A DNA stretch of 32,938 nucleotides from an archaeon (lineage in GTDB: Archaea; Hydrothermarchaeota; Hydrothermarchaeia; Hydrothermarchaeales; JALUUU01). Below are positions 23,202-31,651 of the stretch, piece after piece. The notes below the pieces were generated by a model that saw only the letters and a list, made by a program, of their open reading frames with translations, was not told where the DNA came from and did not search any database. Position numbers and translations under genes: made by a program. The stretch covers positions 1 through 32,938 of the forward strand of contig JALUUU010000180.1 in assembly GCA_027021185.1 (NCBI GenBank), read 5' to 3'. Position 1 is the first letter of the stretch. Every line of letters begins with the position of its first letter.

Positions 23202-24785
23202 TCAGCCTCTATATCGGTTAGTTATAGGCATCCTTCTACCGGAGCCGAATGCTTTTGTAGTGACCTTAATACCTATAGGAGCCTGGTGGCGCTTATACTC
23301 GCTCCTATCAACCCTCCATACAATATCCCTTACAAGAGCCTCGTCATAGCCCAATGCAACGATTTCTTCTATGCTTTTGTTTTCCTCGATATATGCGTGA
23401 AGTATCGGATCAAGGAGGCTATAAGGAGGAATGTCTTCCCGGTCTTTCTGCCCAGGCCTGAGCTCTGCCGACGGTTCCTTCTCCAGGACCCTCCTAGGTA
23501 TAATTTCTCTATGAGAATTAATATACCTGGCCAGCTCGTATACCATGGTTTTAGGAACATCTGAAATGGCCGCCAGCCCCCCTGCTAGATCACCGTACAG
23601 GGTTGTGTACCCAACCGCCAGCTCTGATTTGTTTCCCGTGGATAGCACGAGGTATCCGAACTTGTTGGACAGAGCCATCAATATATTTCCTCTTATTCTG
23701 GCTTGGAGATTCTCCTCTGTGGCGTCTCTCCTTGTGCCCCTGAATTCTCTTGATAGCGTCTTGAGATAGGCCTCCAGAGTCTCCGTTATGGGGATAACTG
23801 TGAACCCTATTCCAAGGTTGTCGGCCAATTTTTTGGCGTCTTCGAAGCTCTCCCTGGAGGTAACTTTGCTTGGCATGAAGACCCCTAGAACGTTCTCTTT
23901 CCCCAGAGCCTCTCTGGCTAATACGGCGGTAACAGATGAGTCGATGCCCCCGCTCAAGCCTATAACCACCTTGCTGAATCCGTTTTTCAGCACGTAGTCC
24001 CTGATTCCCAGCACCAGGGCCTTGAATACCTCCTCTATCATCTCTTCCCGTGGAGCTATCTTTCCTCTGACAAGGTCTGTCACGAGAATTGTCTCCTCAA
24101 ATCTCCTGGCCCTTGCCACCAGCTCTCCTCTGCCGTTGAAAACGCAGCTTCCCCCGTCGAAGACCAGGTCATCCTGTCCCCCGACGAGGTTGCAGTATAT
24201 CACTGGAACGCCTCCAGTCTTGGCTCTTGTGGATATGAGCTTGTCCCTCTCTCCCAGCTTGCCAGCATGAAATGGGGAGGCCGAGATATTGACGATGAAC
24301 CTTGCACCCTTCTCCGCTATGTTTGTGCAGAGAACGCCGTCCACCCAGATGTCCTCGCATATCGTGATTCCGAATTTCAGGCCTTCTGCTTCAAATATCC
24401 TGTATTCTGATGCTGCCTTGAAGTAACGCTTCTCGTCGAAGACGTCATAATTGGGCAGGTGAGTCTTCCTCTGAGTTCCGATCAGCTCGCCGTCTCTTAT
24501 TACCGCAGCAGAGTTGTAAAGACCGCCGTCCTCCTCAACAAAACCCACAACGGCTGTTATTCCCCCGGTTTCTCTAATTATACCTCTCAGAGAGGCGATG
24601 TTTTCCCTTATAAAAGAAGGCTTTAGCAGGAGGTCCTTCGGTGGATAGCCTGTCGTGGCCAGCTCAGGGAAAACTACCAGGCCAGCACCCATATCCCTGG
24701 CCTTACTAATGAACTCTTTAATCTTTTTGGCGTTTCCTTTGAGGTCCCCCACTATGGGGTTTATCTGGGCCAAGGCCGCTTTCAT
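23202..24785 (-). CDS. nadE: Glutamine-hydrolysing NAD+ synthase
   Basis: A 527-residue two-domain enzyme. The N-terminal nitrilase glutaminase has Glu41 (FPELATTGY), Lys107 (RKTHLPNYD) and Cys143 (ITICEDIW). The C-terminal ATP-PPase has the P-loop LSGGIDSS (278-284), then STGNKSELAVGYTT and GDLAGGLAAISDV. It amidates deamido-NAD using glutamine and ATP. The ATG overlaps the dph6-like stop as ATGA, so it is the last gene of a three-gene operon. The family also includes ammonia-dependent forms without the nitrilase domain; here both are present. Confidence 0.96.
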   Translation of the reverse strand: MKAALAQINPIVGDLKGNAKKIKEFISKARDMGAGLVVFPELATTGYPPKDLLLKPSFIRENIASLRGIIRETGGITAVVGFVEEDGGLYNSAAVIRDGELIGTQRKTHLPNYDVFDEKRYFKAASEYRIFEAEGLKFGITICEDIWVDGVLCTNIAEKGARFIVNISASPFHAGKLGERDKLISTRAKTGGVPVIYCNLVGGQDDLVFDGGSCVFNGRGELVARARRFEETILVTDLVRGKIAPREEMIEEVFKALVLGIRDYVLKNGFSKVVIGLSGGIDSSVTAVLAREALGKENVLGVFMPSKVTSRESFEDAKKLADNLGIGFTVIPITETLEAYLKTLSREFRGTRRDATEENLQARIRGNILMALSNKFGYLVLSTGNKSELAVGYTTLYGDLAGGLAAISDVPKTMVYELARYINSHREIIPRRVLEKEPSAELRPGQKDREDIPPYSLLDPILHAYIEENKSIEEIVALGYDEALVRDIVWRVDRSEYKRHQAPIGIKVTTKAFGSGRRMPITNRYRG

Positions 24786-25468
24786 GCCATCACCTTGGGA
24801 ACTGTTTCAACGTCCTTCACCTCATAGACCCCGTAGGTTGTGTGCCAATGAGCCTCTGCATTCGTAACGGCAAAACTGTGTTTGAATAGGGGCATATCCA
24901 AGACGAGAGTCTCATATTCCCCGCCCTCTCCTGCGACGTGCAGACCGTATTTTTCTCCTAGAGTCTTCAATGCCTCTAGGGTATCCTCATTTATGGATCT
25001 GCCGAGCCAGCTTTTATCTAGGCCCTCCGCTGCCACAGACGTTACAATAACTTCGAATCCAGCGTCCATTATTTCCCGCAGCAGCATCTCAGGGTCTTTA
25101 TGCCATAACGGCGCGAAGGAGGGGATGCCAAGGTCTTCACAGACCATGTCTACTCGCTGCTTCTGGTACTCGGAGGCAACAGCACCCGTGACAACCCCCT
25201 CGATCTCACCCTCGACGCTTTCAAGCACGGCCTTGAGGTCCTCTACTTCTCTTTCCTTCTCTCCCGACGTGCCCCTCATGAGGATAGGGACCTCCATAGC
25301 CAGCGCCTGTAATCCGGTAATCCATAGATTGGGGACATGGAACATGTAGCTCTCATCACTTGCGGGATGCAGGGTTACAAGGTACCTTATCTCGAATCCC
25401 TGGGAATGCATGATGTAAGCGGCGAATAGGGAGTCTTTCCCTCCCGAAGTCAAGGCGGCTAGCTTCAT
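24782..25468 (-). CDS. dph6: Diphthine-ammonia ligase family protein (Dph6-like ATP-PPase)
   Basis: About 228 residues. The PP-loop is near the start (MKLAALTSGGKDSLFAAY), with SGGKDS at 8-13. The family core continues with MRGTSGEKEREVEDL, GVVTGAVASEYQKQRV and LHVAGEGGEYETLVLDMPLF. Dph6 adenylates diphthine on aEF2 and adds ammonia to make diphthamide, the last step of that pathway. A longer TTG start at 25492 is possible, but ATG 25468 gives the standard N terminus. It is cotranscribed with the deaminase upstream and nadE downstream (4-base overlap). Confidence 0.88.
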   Translation of the reverse strand: MKLAALTSGGKDSLFAAYIMHSQGFEIRYLVTLHPASDESYMFHVPNLWITGLQALAMEVPILMRGTSGEKEREVEDLKAVLESVEGEIEGVVTGAVASEYQKQRVDMVCEDLGIPSFAPLWHKDPEMLLREIMDAGFEVIVTSVAAEGLDKSWLGRSINEDTLEALKTLGEKYGLHVAGEGGEYETLVLDMPLFKHSFAVTNAEAHWHTTYGVYEVKDVETVPKVMA

Positions 25469-25492
25469 ATTTTCAAATCTGCTTTGGAGCAA

Positions 25493-26782
25493 TTAAAAGC
25501 TTCTCTCCAGAAGGCTCTCCACGGACTCAGAGGCCTTCTTCAGCACATCCTCCTCCTCAAGGGTTAATACCTCACGGTTTCTCATGAGAATCTTTCCGTT
25601 AACTATGCAGGTGTCCACATCCCCCGGCCTTGTTGAGTATACGATAGTGGAAACAATGTTGTGAACAGGTGCTAGATGAGGCTTCTCCATATCAATGAGC
25701 ACTACGTCGGCTTTTTTGCCTACTTCGATTGAGCCGACCTTGCTCTCTATCCCTAATACCTCGGCACCGCTTATAGTGGCCATGTCCAAAGCAGTCTGCG
25801 CGGGCAGCAGAGAAGCGTCCCATCTATGCATTTTTTGCAGCAATGAGGCAACCTTCATCTCCTGAAAGATATCCAAGGTGTTGTTACTGGCCGCTCCATC
25901 GCTTCCGAGAGCTACGACGACATTCTCACGGAACATCTCTGGCAAAGGAGCAACCCCGCCAACAGCCAGCTTCATGTTAGATACAGGGCAGTGAACTACC
26001 TTTGTTTCTCTTCTTCCCAGGACAGATACCTCCCCCTTGGTGGCCCAACCTGCATGGGCTATAAACACATTACCCCCTAGGAACCCAATATCATCCAGAT
26101 ACTCTATCGGCCTCATCTTTTTTTCCCGGAGGGAATCGTACACCTCCTTCCTTGTCTCGCTGGCATGGATATGAATCAGTGTCTTGTACTCAGCAGCCAG
26201 CTCTTTCGCCTTCATAAGAGTGTCCTCTGAGCATGTGTACGGGGCATGAGTTCCTATGATCGGCGTGAATAGGTCTGTCTTTTTCTTCGCCAAGGACTTA
26301 AAGAGTCTAAAGGCTTCGTCGGCGTCCTTGAACTCTGCGGTCTGAAAATCCAGTATCCCCTGAGCAAAGAAACCCCTAACTCCGCTTTCCAATGTGGCTT
26401 TTCTCACGCCACCACCAAAGAAATACATGTCACAATATGTCGTCACGCCGCCTTTGATGAGCTCCAGCATAGCCAAGAGAGAGCCATGATAAACATGCCT
26501 CTCTTTGAGCCTGGACTCAAGAGGCCATATCATCTTGGTAAGCCAGTCCTGAAGATGGAGATCATCTGCGTATCCCCTGAAGAGCACCATAGCGAGATGG
26601 GTGTGGGCGTTTATAAGCCCAGGCAGAAGAGCTTTACCTGAGCAGTCAATAACGTCACCCTGAGCTTTAAGACCCTTCCCTATACCTGTGATTTCCTCCC
26701 CTTCTATTAAAACATCGACGCCTTTGAGGACATCCCTGTAGGGGTTTTGAGTGACAACCCAGGCACAGTTTTTGAGGAGCAT
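25493..26782 (-). CDS. 5-methylthioadenosine/S-adenosylhomocysteine deaminase-type amidohydrolase
   Basis: A 429-residue amidohydrolase. Metal and catalytic residues are visible: NAHTHLAMVLFRGYADD (His60, His62), HIHASET (His206, Glu209), FIAHAGW (His243), VVHCPVSNMKL and ALGSDGAASNN (Asp295). These sequences match the MtaD/SAH deaminase subgroup closely. Its archaeal members deaminate S-adenosylhomocysteine, MTA, 5'-deoxyadenosine and adenosine to the inosine forms. TATA-like CATTTAAACC (about 26803-26812) lies about 26 bases before the ATG, so it is probably leaderless. It heads the operon with dph6 and nadE. Confidence 0.92.
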   Translation of the reverse strand: MLLKNCAWVVTQNPYRDVLKGVDVLIEGEEITGIGKGLKAQGDVIDCSGKALLPGLINAHTHLAMVLFRGYADDLHLQDWLTKMIWPLESRLKERHVYHGSLLAMLELIKGGVTTYCDMYFFGGGVRKATLESGVRGFFAQGILDFQTAEFKDADEAFRLFKSLAKKKTDLFTPIIGTHAPYTCSEDTLMKAKELAAEYKTLIHIHASETRKEVYDSLREKKMRPIEYLDDIGFLGGNVFIAHAGWATKGEVSVLGRRETKVVHCPVSNMKLAVGGVAPLPEMFRENVVVALGSDGAASNNTLDIFQEMKVASLLQKMHRWDASLLPAQTALDMATISGAEVLGIESKVGSIEVGKKADVVLIDMEKPHLAPVHNIVSTIVYSTRPGDVDTCIVNGKILMRNREVLTLEEEDVLKKASESVESLLERSF

Positions 26783-26847
26783 AAAAGAATAATGCAGGTA
26801 GGGGTTTAAATGTTAAGCGCTCTAGAAATTGATACAGGTGAGTCCTT

Positions 26848-27108
26848 ATGAGGGAGCCAGGTATAAGACCGAAAGTGGCTGGTTTAGCCTTGGGTGTGTT
26901 CTGGGGCGGGACGCTTTTTCTATGGACGCTGATTTCGGCTATGACAGGTTATTCCAGGGAGTTTCTGATGCTACTTAGCTCAGTCTATCCGGGTTATGAA
27001 ATTACTTTAGCGGGCAGTGTGATAGGTCTAGTCTACGGGTCCCTGGATGGATTTGTGACAGGCTATGTATTCGCATGGATATATGTCACCCTTGCGCAAA
27101 GGATATAA
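26848..27108 (+). CDS. Small two-helix membrane protein, holin-like
   Basis: An 86-residue protein with a hydrophobic segment at about 12-34 (LALGVFWGGTLFLWTLISAM), a middle SVYPGYEITLAG, and a second helix (IGLVYGSLDGFVTGYVFAWIYV). The G-x-W-G and Y-P-G-Y / GxxxGxxDGF pattern recalls the small 'bacteriophage holin-like' membrane proteins annotated in many archaea and bacteria. No lysis genes are nearby, so the name is only a family resemblance. An SD (AGGTGAG) precedes the ATG. It diverges from the deaminase and is followed 26 bases later by nucS. Confidence 0.65.
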   Translation: MREPGIRPKVAGLALGVFWGGTLFLWTLISAMTGYSREFLMLLSSVYPGYEITLAGSVIGLVYGSLDGFVTGYVFAWIYVTLAQRI

Positions 27109-27133
27109 CTCCAGGAGTCCATGGTGATGCAGA

Positions 27134-27880
27134 ATGCGTTGTGCGGTATCGCCAAGCTGTGAGGAAGCTCTGGAAATTCTGAACTCACGGAAGCCGAACT
27201 CTCTTCTTCTGCTAATGGGAGAGTGCATGGTAAAGTTCAAAGGACGTGCAGAGGCTTTCCTTGGTTACGGGGAAAGAGTTGTCATGGTGAAAAGAGACGG
27301 CTCCGTGTTGGTTCACAGGGACGAGGGATGTGACGCCGTCAACTGGCAACCCCCTGGTACTAAGACTTCCTTCTTTATCCAAGACGGGGAACTGGTTCTC
27401 TACGCCTACAGGTTAAAACCCCCTGAAAAGATGAAGATCAGATTCAGAAAGCTAGCTCTGGCAGCCTGGGCCAGAATGCACGATAAGGCCGCCCTCCAGC
27501 TGATCGGCATGGAGAAGGACTATGCCGATAGATTGGTGGAGCATCCCTACATAATAGAGGAGGGATTAAGGATCATTAAGCGGGAACGAAAAACGGACTC
27601 TGGCTCCATCGATATCTACGCCCGGGACAAAGAAAATGTTCCCGTGATTTTGGAGGTTAAGAGAAGTCCTCCAGGGGTGGCAGCCGTTTATCAGCTCGAG
27701 GCCTATGTGAACGATTTCAAGCGTAAAAACAAAGAGGCAAAGGTCAGAGGTATTCTATGCGCCCCAAAGATCCCTCCAATGGTTCAGAACATGCTCAGAG
27801 AAAAAGGCCTCGAATACAAGGCCTACAGTTGCAACTTCGAGCTACCGGAAGACGAGCAGAGAACCCTTTTCGACTACTGA
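27134..27880 (+). CDS. nucS: NucS/EndoMS mismatch-type endonuclease
   Basis: A 248-residue protein with N-terminal DNA-binding domain (about 1-115) and C-terminal RecB-like nuclease core GSIDIYARD (Asp160) and VILEVKR (Glu174, Lys176). The C-terminal tail EQRTLFDY matches the PCNA-interacting (PIP) consensus Q-x-x-L-F-x-Y. Archaeal NucS/EndoMS cuts both strands at mismatched DNA and flaps, and its activity is guided by PCNA. It overlaps the tupB stop by 7 bases, convergently. The start ATG at 27134 is used; no better in-frame start lies upstream. Confidence 0.94.
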   Translation: MRCAVSPSCEEALEILNSRKPNSLLLLMGECMVKFKGRAEAFLGYGERVVMVKRDGSVLVHRDEGCDAVNWQPPGTKTSFFIQDGELVLYAYRLKPPEKMKIRFRKLALAAWARMHDKAALQLIGMEKDYADRLVEHPYIIEEGLRIIKRERKTDSGSIDIYARDKENVPVILEVKRSPPGVAAVYQLEAYVNDFKRKNKEAKVRGILCAPKIPPMVQNMLREKGLEYKAYSCNFELPEDEQRTLFDY

Positions 27881-28623
27881 TCCCTTTCTTTTTCCACTCT
27901 GCCCTGAAGATAGCTAACCGCCAGGTTAAGGGACAGGGTAATACCGAGGAGGATTAATCCAAAGGATATGGCTGCCGTCACATCCCCCTGACTGGTCTCG
28001 ATGGGTATCGCGGTAGACAGCGTCCGGGTCTTAGATATCTGAACAATCCCCTGAGGAGTCTCGAGGGCATATGCAATGTTCCCGCCCACAGTGAGGATTG
28101 CCCCGACCTCCGCAAAGACTCTTCCAGCCCCCCCTAAGATAGCCGTTACGATGCCGTATCTCGCCTCTCTAAGAACAGCCACTGCAACGTCTCTCCTCGT
28201 GCCACCCAAGGTGAACGCCAGTTCTTTTATCGACTCAGGAACACCTTTTATTACAGCTATGCTGACTCCCAGAATAATGGGGGTGGCTAAGAGGTACTGG
28301 GCAAGGATCATTGCTTTTTTGGTGTACAGAATCTCCATGAACCCCAGGGGGCCCAGCCTGTAAAAGAAAATGAAAACAACTAAACCCACCACAACGGGTG
28401 GGAGCCCCATTCCAGCATTTATGAATCCAAGGAGCATCCTTTTACCAGGGAAATCTTTGAAGACGAGGAGAACCGCAAGGGGCACAGCGGTCATGGCTGC
28501 CAAGGCCACTGCCGTCAGAGATACCAAAATCTGGACCTTCGTAACGCTCATTACATAAGGATCGAAACTTAAGAGAAGGCTCACCGCCTGCTCTAGGCCG
28601 GCAGTGAGATACTCAACCCCCAT
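27874..28623 (-). CDS. tupB: Tungstate ABC transporter permease
   Basis: A 249-residue permease with about five membrane spans and the ABC EAA-type cytoplasmic loop (ELAFTLGGTRRDVAVAVLRE). GAGRVFAEVGAILTVGGNI and GMGLPPVVVGLVVFIFF are characteristic of TupB/ModB-like proteins. It forms the membrane channel for tungstate with TupA. It starts directly after the tupA stop codon. No ATPase (tupC) gene follows: the next bases belong to convergent nucS. Confidence 0.9.
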   Translation of the reverse strand: MGVEYLTAGLEQAVSLLLSFDPYVMSVTKVQILVSLTAVALAAMTAVPLAVLLVFKDFPGKRMLLGFINAGMGLPPVVVGLVVFIFFYRLGPLGFMEILYTKKAMILAQYLLATPIILGVSIAVIKGVPESIKELAFTLGGTRRDVAVAVLREARYGIVTAILGGAGRVFAEVGAILTVGGNIAYALETPQGIVQISKTRTLSTAIPIETSQGDVTAAISFGLILLGITLSLNLAVSYLQGRVEKERDQ

Positions 28624-29535
28624 TTATCGGCCCCCATAACCCCCTTTGATGGTTATTGGCAGGTACTGGTCATAGTTTTCCCTGTCTTTTATGGCGCTCG
28701 GATAGAATAGCTGCTCGCCTAGTTTCTTGTAGTCCCCGATGAGCTTCTGACCCTCAGGAGAAGTGATAAATCCTATATAGGCCATGGCAAGCTGATAGTT
28801 CCTATCAGGATATTTTCCTGGATTAACCGCTATGACTGCGTAGGGATTAGACAAAAGCTTGTCTCCGCCTTTGACAGGTCCCTCCACCAGGACCTCCAGG
28901 GCGATTTTTCCCATGTATGCCAGATATGTGCCCCTGTCTGTGATAGTGTACCCCTGCTTCTCATTGGCTATGGTCAGTGTGTTCCCCATACCCTGGCCAG
29001 TGGCCTGGTACCACTCTCCCTTAGGCTCTATTCCTGCAAGCTTCCATATCTCTTTCTCTTTTGTGTGGGTCCCAGAGTTATCGCCTCTCGAGAAAAACAC
29101 GCTATTGGATTCGGCGATCTTTTTGAATGCCTCTGCAGCACTGGAAGAACCTTTTATGCCTGCTGGATCGCTCTTGGGACCTATTATAATGAAATCATTA
29201 AACATGACATCCCTGCGGTTAACGCCATAGCCTTCCTCGAGAAAGGCGTCTTCTTTGCTCCTTGCATGAACAAGAAGCAGATCCGCCTCCCCGTCCTTAG
29301 CCATTTTAATTGCCTTACCTGTACCCAGGGAATGTACCTCCACTATGGCGTTGTACTTATCTTGGAAAACTGGATTTAAAACATCTAGGAGGCCCGAGTT
29401 ATAGGTGCTGGTAGTAGTGGCGAGAACCAGCCTTGCGGGCTCCTTCACAGGCTCTGACTGAGTTTTTTCCTGTGTCTGGCCAATACAACCGGCCAACAGC
29501 ACAATGAGCATAATCCCGACATACATAAACTTCAT
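28624..29535 (-). CDS. tupA: Tungstate-binding lipoprotein
   Basis: A 303-residue secreted binding protein. A signal peptide ends in lipobox LLAGC (Cys17), followed by a polar linker. The mature domain begins LVLATTTSTYNSGLLDVLNP and continues HSLGTGKAIKMAKDGEADLLLVHA, FNDFIIIGPKSDPAGI and SRGDNSGTHTKEKEIWK, which are the TupA family landmarks. TupA binds tungstate with very high affinity outside the membrane. Tungsten would serve formylmethanofuran dehydrogenase (fwd genes at the left of the window) and other tungstopterin enzymes. SD GGAGGTGA precedes the ATG. Confidence 0.93.
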   Translation of the reverse strand: MKFMYVGIMLIVLLAGCIGQTQEKTQSEPVKEPARLVLATTTSTYNSGLLDVLNPVFQDKYNAIVEVHSLGTGKAIKMAKDGEADLLLVHARSKEDAFLEEGYGVNRRDVMFNDFIIIGPKSDPAGIKGSSSAAEAFKKIAESNSVFFSRGDNSGTHTKEKEIWKLAGIEPKGEWYQATGQGMGNTLTIANEKQGYTITDRGTYLAYMGKIALEVLVEGPVKGGDKLLSNPYAVIAVNPGKYPDRNYQLAMAYIGFITSPEGQKLIGDYKKLGEQLFYPSAIKDRENYDQYLPITIKGGYGGR

Positions 29536-29662
29536 TTAAGTTCACCTCCAGCATGGGGGGCATAAATATTTACATTCTATTTAAATTTTGCCGTTAAAAG
29601 GAAAAAACGTAAATATTTGTGTTTACTATTAACTATTAATCATGCGTGATGGAGGCGGTTAG
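29536..29662. promoter_or_regulatory. Divergent tupAB / tfx promoter with paired palindromes
   Basis: Two near-identical sites in inverted orientation, CATAAATATTTAC (29561-29573) and GTAAATATTTGTG (29609-29621), are each close to the perfect palindrome GTAAATATTTAC. Their centres are 48 bases apart, and each lies where the TATA box of its own gene should be. Between them is TTTTGCCGTTA (29587-29597), in the context tatttaaattttgccgtta, which is shared with the 15968-16141 region. SDs lie before both starts. A regulator bound to these sites would block both TATA boxes. Confidence 0.6.
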
Positions 29663-30073
29663 ATGACTCGAGACAGCTTTTTAACCCCTAATCAGCTGAA
29701 GGTGCTTGAACTTAGAGCCCAGGGATTAACCCAGGAAGAGGTTGCTGAATTAATAGGAACCACGAGGGCTAACGTGAGCATAGCTGAGAAAAGAGCTAAG
29801 GAGAATATTGAAAAAGCCCGGAATACTCTGAGAGCCTTTGAAATGCTTCATCCCATCGTGCTTAACATACCGAGGGGAACTGATCTTTTCCAAGTACCGG
29901 TCTTGATTTATCAAGAAGCAGACAAACACGGAATAAAGATTCTGTACAACACAACCTCTCTTATTGGGGTCCTGCGTAGACGGGCAAAATCCAAAATATC
30001 CGGCAACAGGGTTATAGAAGGCTTCAAGATCCTTATATTGAGGGGAGGGAGAGTAGAATTTGATTTAGGCTGA
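29663..30073 (+). CDS. Tfx family DNA-binding protein
   Basis: A 136-residue protein. The N-terminal HTH, FLTPNQLKVLELRAQGLTQEEVAELIGTTRANVSIAEKRAKENI (residues 6-49), is the sigma-70-like HTH of Tfx. The C-terminal half (PRGTDLFQVPVLIYQEADKHGIKI...) is the family's companion domain. In Methanothermobacter, Tfx binds the fmdECB promoter of the molybdenum formylmethanofuran dehydrogenase. Its position next to tupA and the presence of fwd genes fit a tungstate/molybdate regulator. GGAGGCGG precedes the ATG. Confidence 0.88.
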   Translation: MTRDSFLTPNQLKVLELRAQGLTQEEVAELIGTTRANVSIAEKRAKENIEKARNTLRAFEMLHPIVLNIPRGTDLFQVPVLIYQEADKHGIKILYNTTSLIGVLRRRAKSKISGNRVIEGFKILILRGGRVEFDLG

Positions 30074-30082
30074 GACTGGACA

Positions 30083-31603
30083 TCAGTTTTTCCGTATAAC
30101 CCTGATGTTATCCGCATCCAGGGACGCCCATTTTATCTCGTAACCGAGGTGCTCCAATATTGCTGCCACGTTTACGATCCCCTCGCCTTTAATGACCGCG
30201 GCGACATCCTCGTACTTCGCCACTTTATGGAGGGAGAGAAGTTTTCGCTCAAGTTCCTTCAGCTTTGTGAGGCTGACCAGCTCTTTTCCCACCTCAACAT
30301 ATCCCTCCACCCCCTCTAGGGCGCGTCTGACCGCTTCATAGCTCACCCCTTTCTCATAGGCTACTGCCTCAAGATCAATGATGTCGCCCTCGATGGATAG
30401 TCCTTCCTCTGCCAGGCTACGCAGCTCTCTATCTATCTCTTTTTCCTCAAGTTGGTTCAATATCCTCATGACATCTTTCAGAGGAACCTCTTTTTGATAG
30501 TAGATCACTGAAAACTCTTTGAGTTCTTTGAATCCGGAGCAGGCAAGGTTCTTGTCAACCGCCAAAATAAGGTTGACTTTTTCCAGCTCCCTGAGTTTCA
30601 AGAGCTTTCTCTCAAGGTATTCCTGTGTCCAGAAACCAACTATCTCCAGATATACCTTGGCTCGGTTCTTTTCCAGGAGAAAATCAGGTATAAATACCCT
30701 GCCTCCGGTTACAAGGGGCTCTGGCTCCCGTATAACAGACCATCCAGTTCGGAGGGCGGCGAAAGACTTTGCGAATTTCTCCTCCACCGAGCTGTCAAAC
30801 TCTCTGGTAGGATGTAGGGGTTGCTTTACCGCTAAGAGGCGCCGCTTTGAGTCGTCGATGCAGAACTCAAGAATTCGTGGCGATGCCTTTGATTGTGCTC
30901 CAGGCCAAGAGCTCCTAAGAACTATATCTGCTCTGATCATCCAGGATGGTGAGGCGATAACCGCAGGAAGAAGCTTCGCCATGGAGGTGCCATACTTCTC
31001 CGTCATCCTAAGCAGAGATGCCGGACCGTATATAGTAATATGAAGATATCCATCGAGCCTTTCAGCCATGTACATCAAGCCGAGACGCTTAACTCTCCGA
31101 AGCAGGTCTTTGTGTCCCTCCTTCATACGCACCGTCATGGACACAGCCTTGAAGAGTAATGTCTGAGCCAGAGAAGTGTTATAAAGCCTGATGAGCTCTT
31201 CTGCCCCTATTTCTCTGAATTTCCTGAGGACCTGCATCTCCTCGCTGTCTGCCCATAAAGCTTTCTCAAGGTCGTCTACAGCTAATCCAAGTTTCCCGGC
31301 CACCCTGACGAGAACCTTCTTTCTATCTCCTCTGTTCAGCACGGGATTAAGGCTTGCCTCCTCAAAGACCATTTTCCTTGCGAGAAAAGGCTCTACGGCC
31401 GCGTCCACCTCAAAAGAGCACCGCCTCATAAGAAGGGTTTTCAGTCCTTTGACATACCTGTGATCAACATCTGCCGAGTCTTCGATCTCCCTAACGCCTC
31501 GAAGTATTTCCCCCTGCGTTCTGCCTATATGGCCTCTAAAGACTTCTATGATATTCCTGGCAACTTTCAGCGGCTTACCCTCTAGGGGAGCAAAGACAGG
31601 CAT
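30083..31603 (-). CDS. bax1: Bax1-like nuclease (DUF790), partner of XPB
   Basis: A 506-residue DUF790 protein. N-terminal region MPVFAPLEGKPLKVARNII..., a middle SSWMIRADIVLRSSWPG-like segment (near 221-240), then the PD-(D/E)xK-like nuclease core FIPDFLLEKNRAKVYLEIVGFWTQEYLERK at about 316-345. In Archaeoglobus and Sulfolobus, Bax1 is encoded beside XPB, binds it and cuts DNA at bubbles, forming a minimal nucleotide-excision-repair unit. Here it lies 48 bases downstream of xpb, on the same strand. The C-terminal ~100 residues (helical, Lys-rich) are less conserved. Its 3' end is 9 bases from the tfx stop, convergent. Confidence 0.9.
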   Translation of the reverse strand: MPVFAPLEGKPLKVARNIIEVFRGHIGRTQGEILRGVREIEDSADVDHRYVKGLKTLLMRRCSFEVDAAVEPFLARKMVFEEASLNPVLNRGDRKKVLVRVAGKLGLAVDDLEKALWADSEEMQVLRKFREIGAEELIRLYNTSLAQTLLFKAVSMTVRMKEGHKDLLRRVKRLGLMYMAERLDGYLHITIYGPASLLRMTEKYGTSMAKLLPAVIASPSWMIRADIVLRSSWPGAQSKASPRILEFCIDDSKRRLLAVKQPLHPTREFDSSVEEKFAKSFAALRTGWSVIREPEPLVTGGRVFIPDFLLEKNRAKVYLEIVGFWTQEYLERKLLKLRELEKVNLILAVDKNLACSGFKELKEFSVIYYQKEVPLKDVMRILNQLEEKEIDRELRSLAEEGLSIEGDIIDLEAVAYEKGVSYEAVRRALEGVEGYVEVGKELVSLTKLKELERKLLSLHKVAKYEDVAAVIKGEGIVNVAAILEHLGYEIKWASLDADNIRVIRKN

Positions 31604-31651
31604 AATCTTCCCTTTCCTTGTCCTGCAAATCAGCAGCTCTCCAGGAAGCAG

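Noticed and set aside
26848..27108. Phage lysis or prophage module suggested by the holin-like protein
   Set aside because: No phage structural, integrase or endolysin genes nearby; all neighbours are housekeeping genes.
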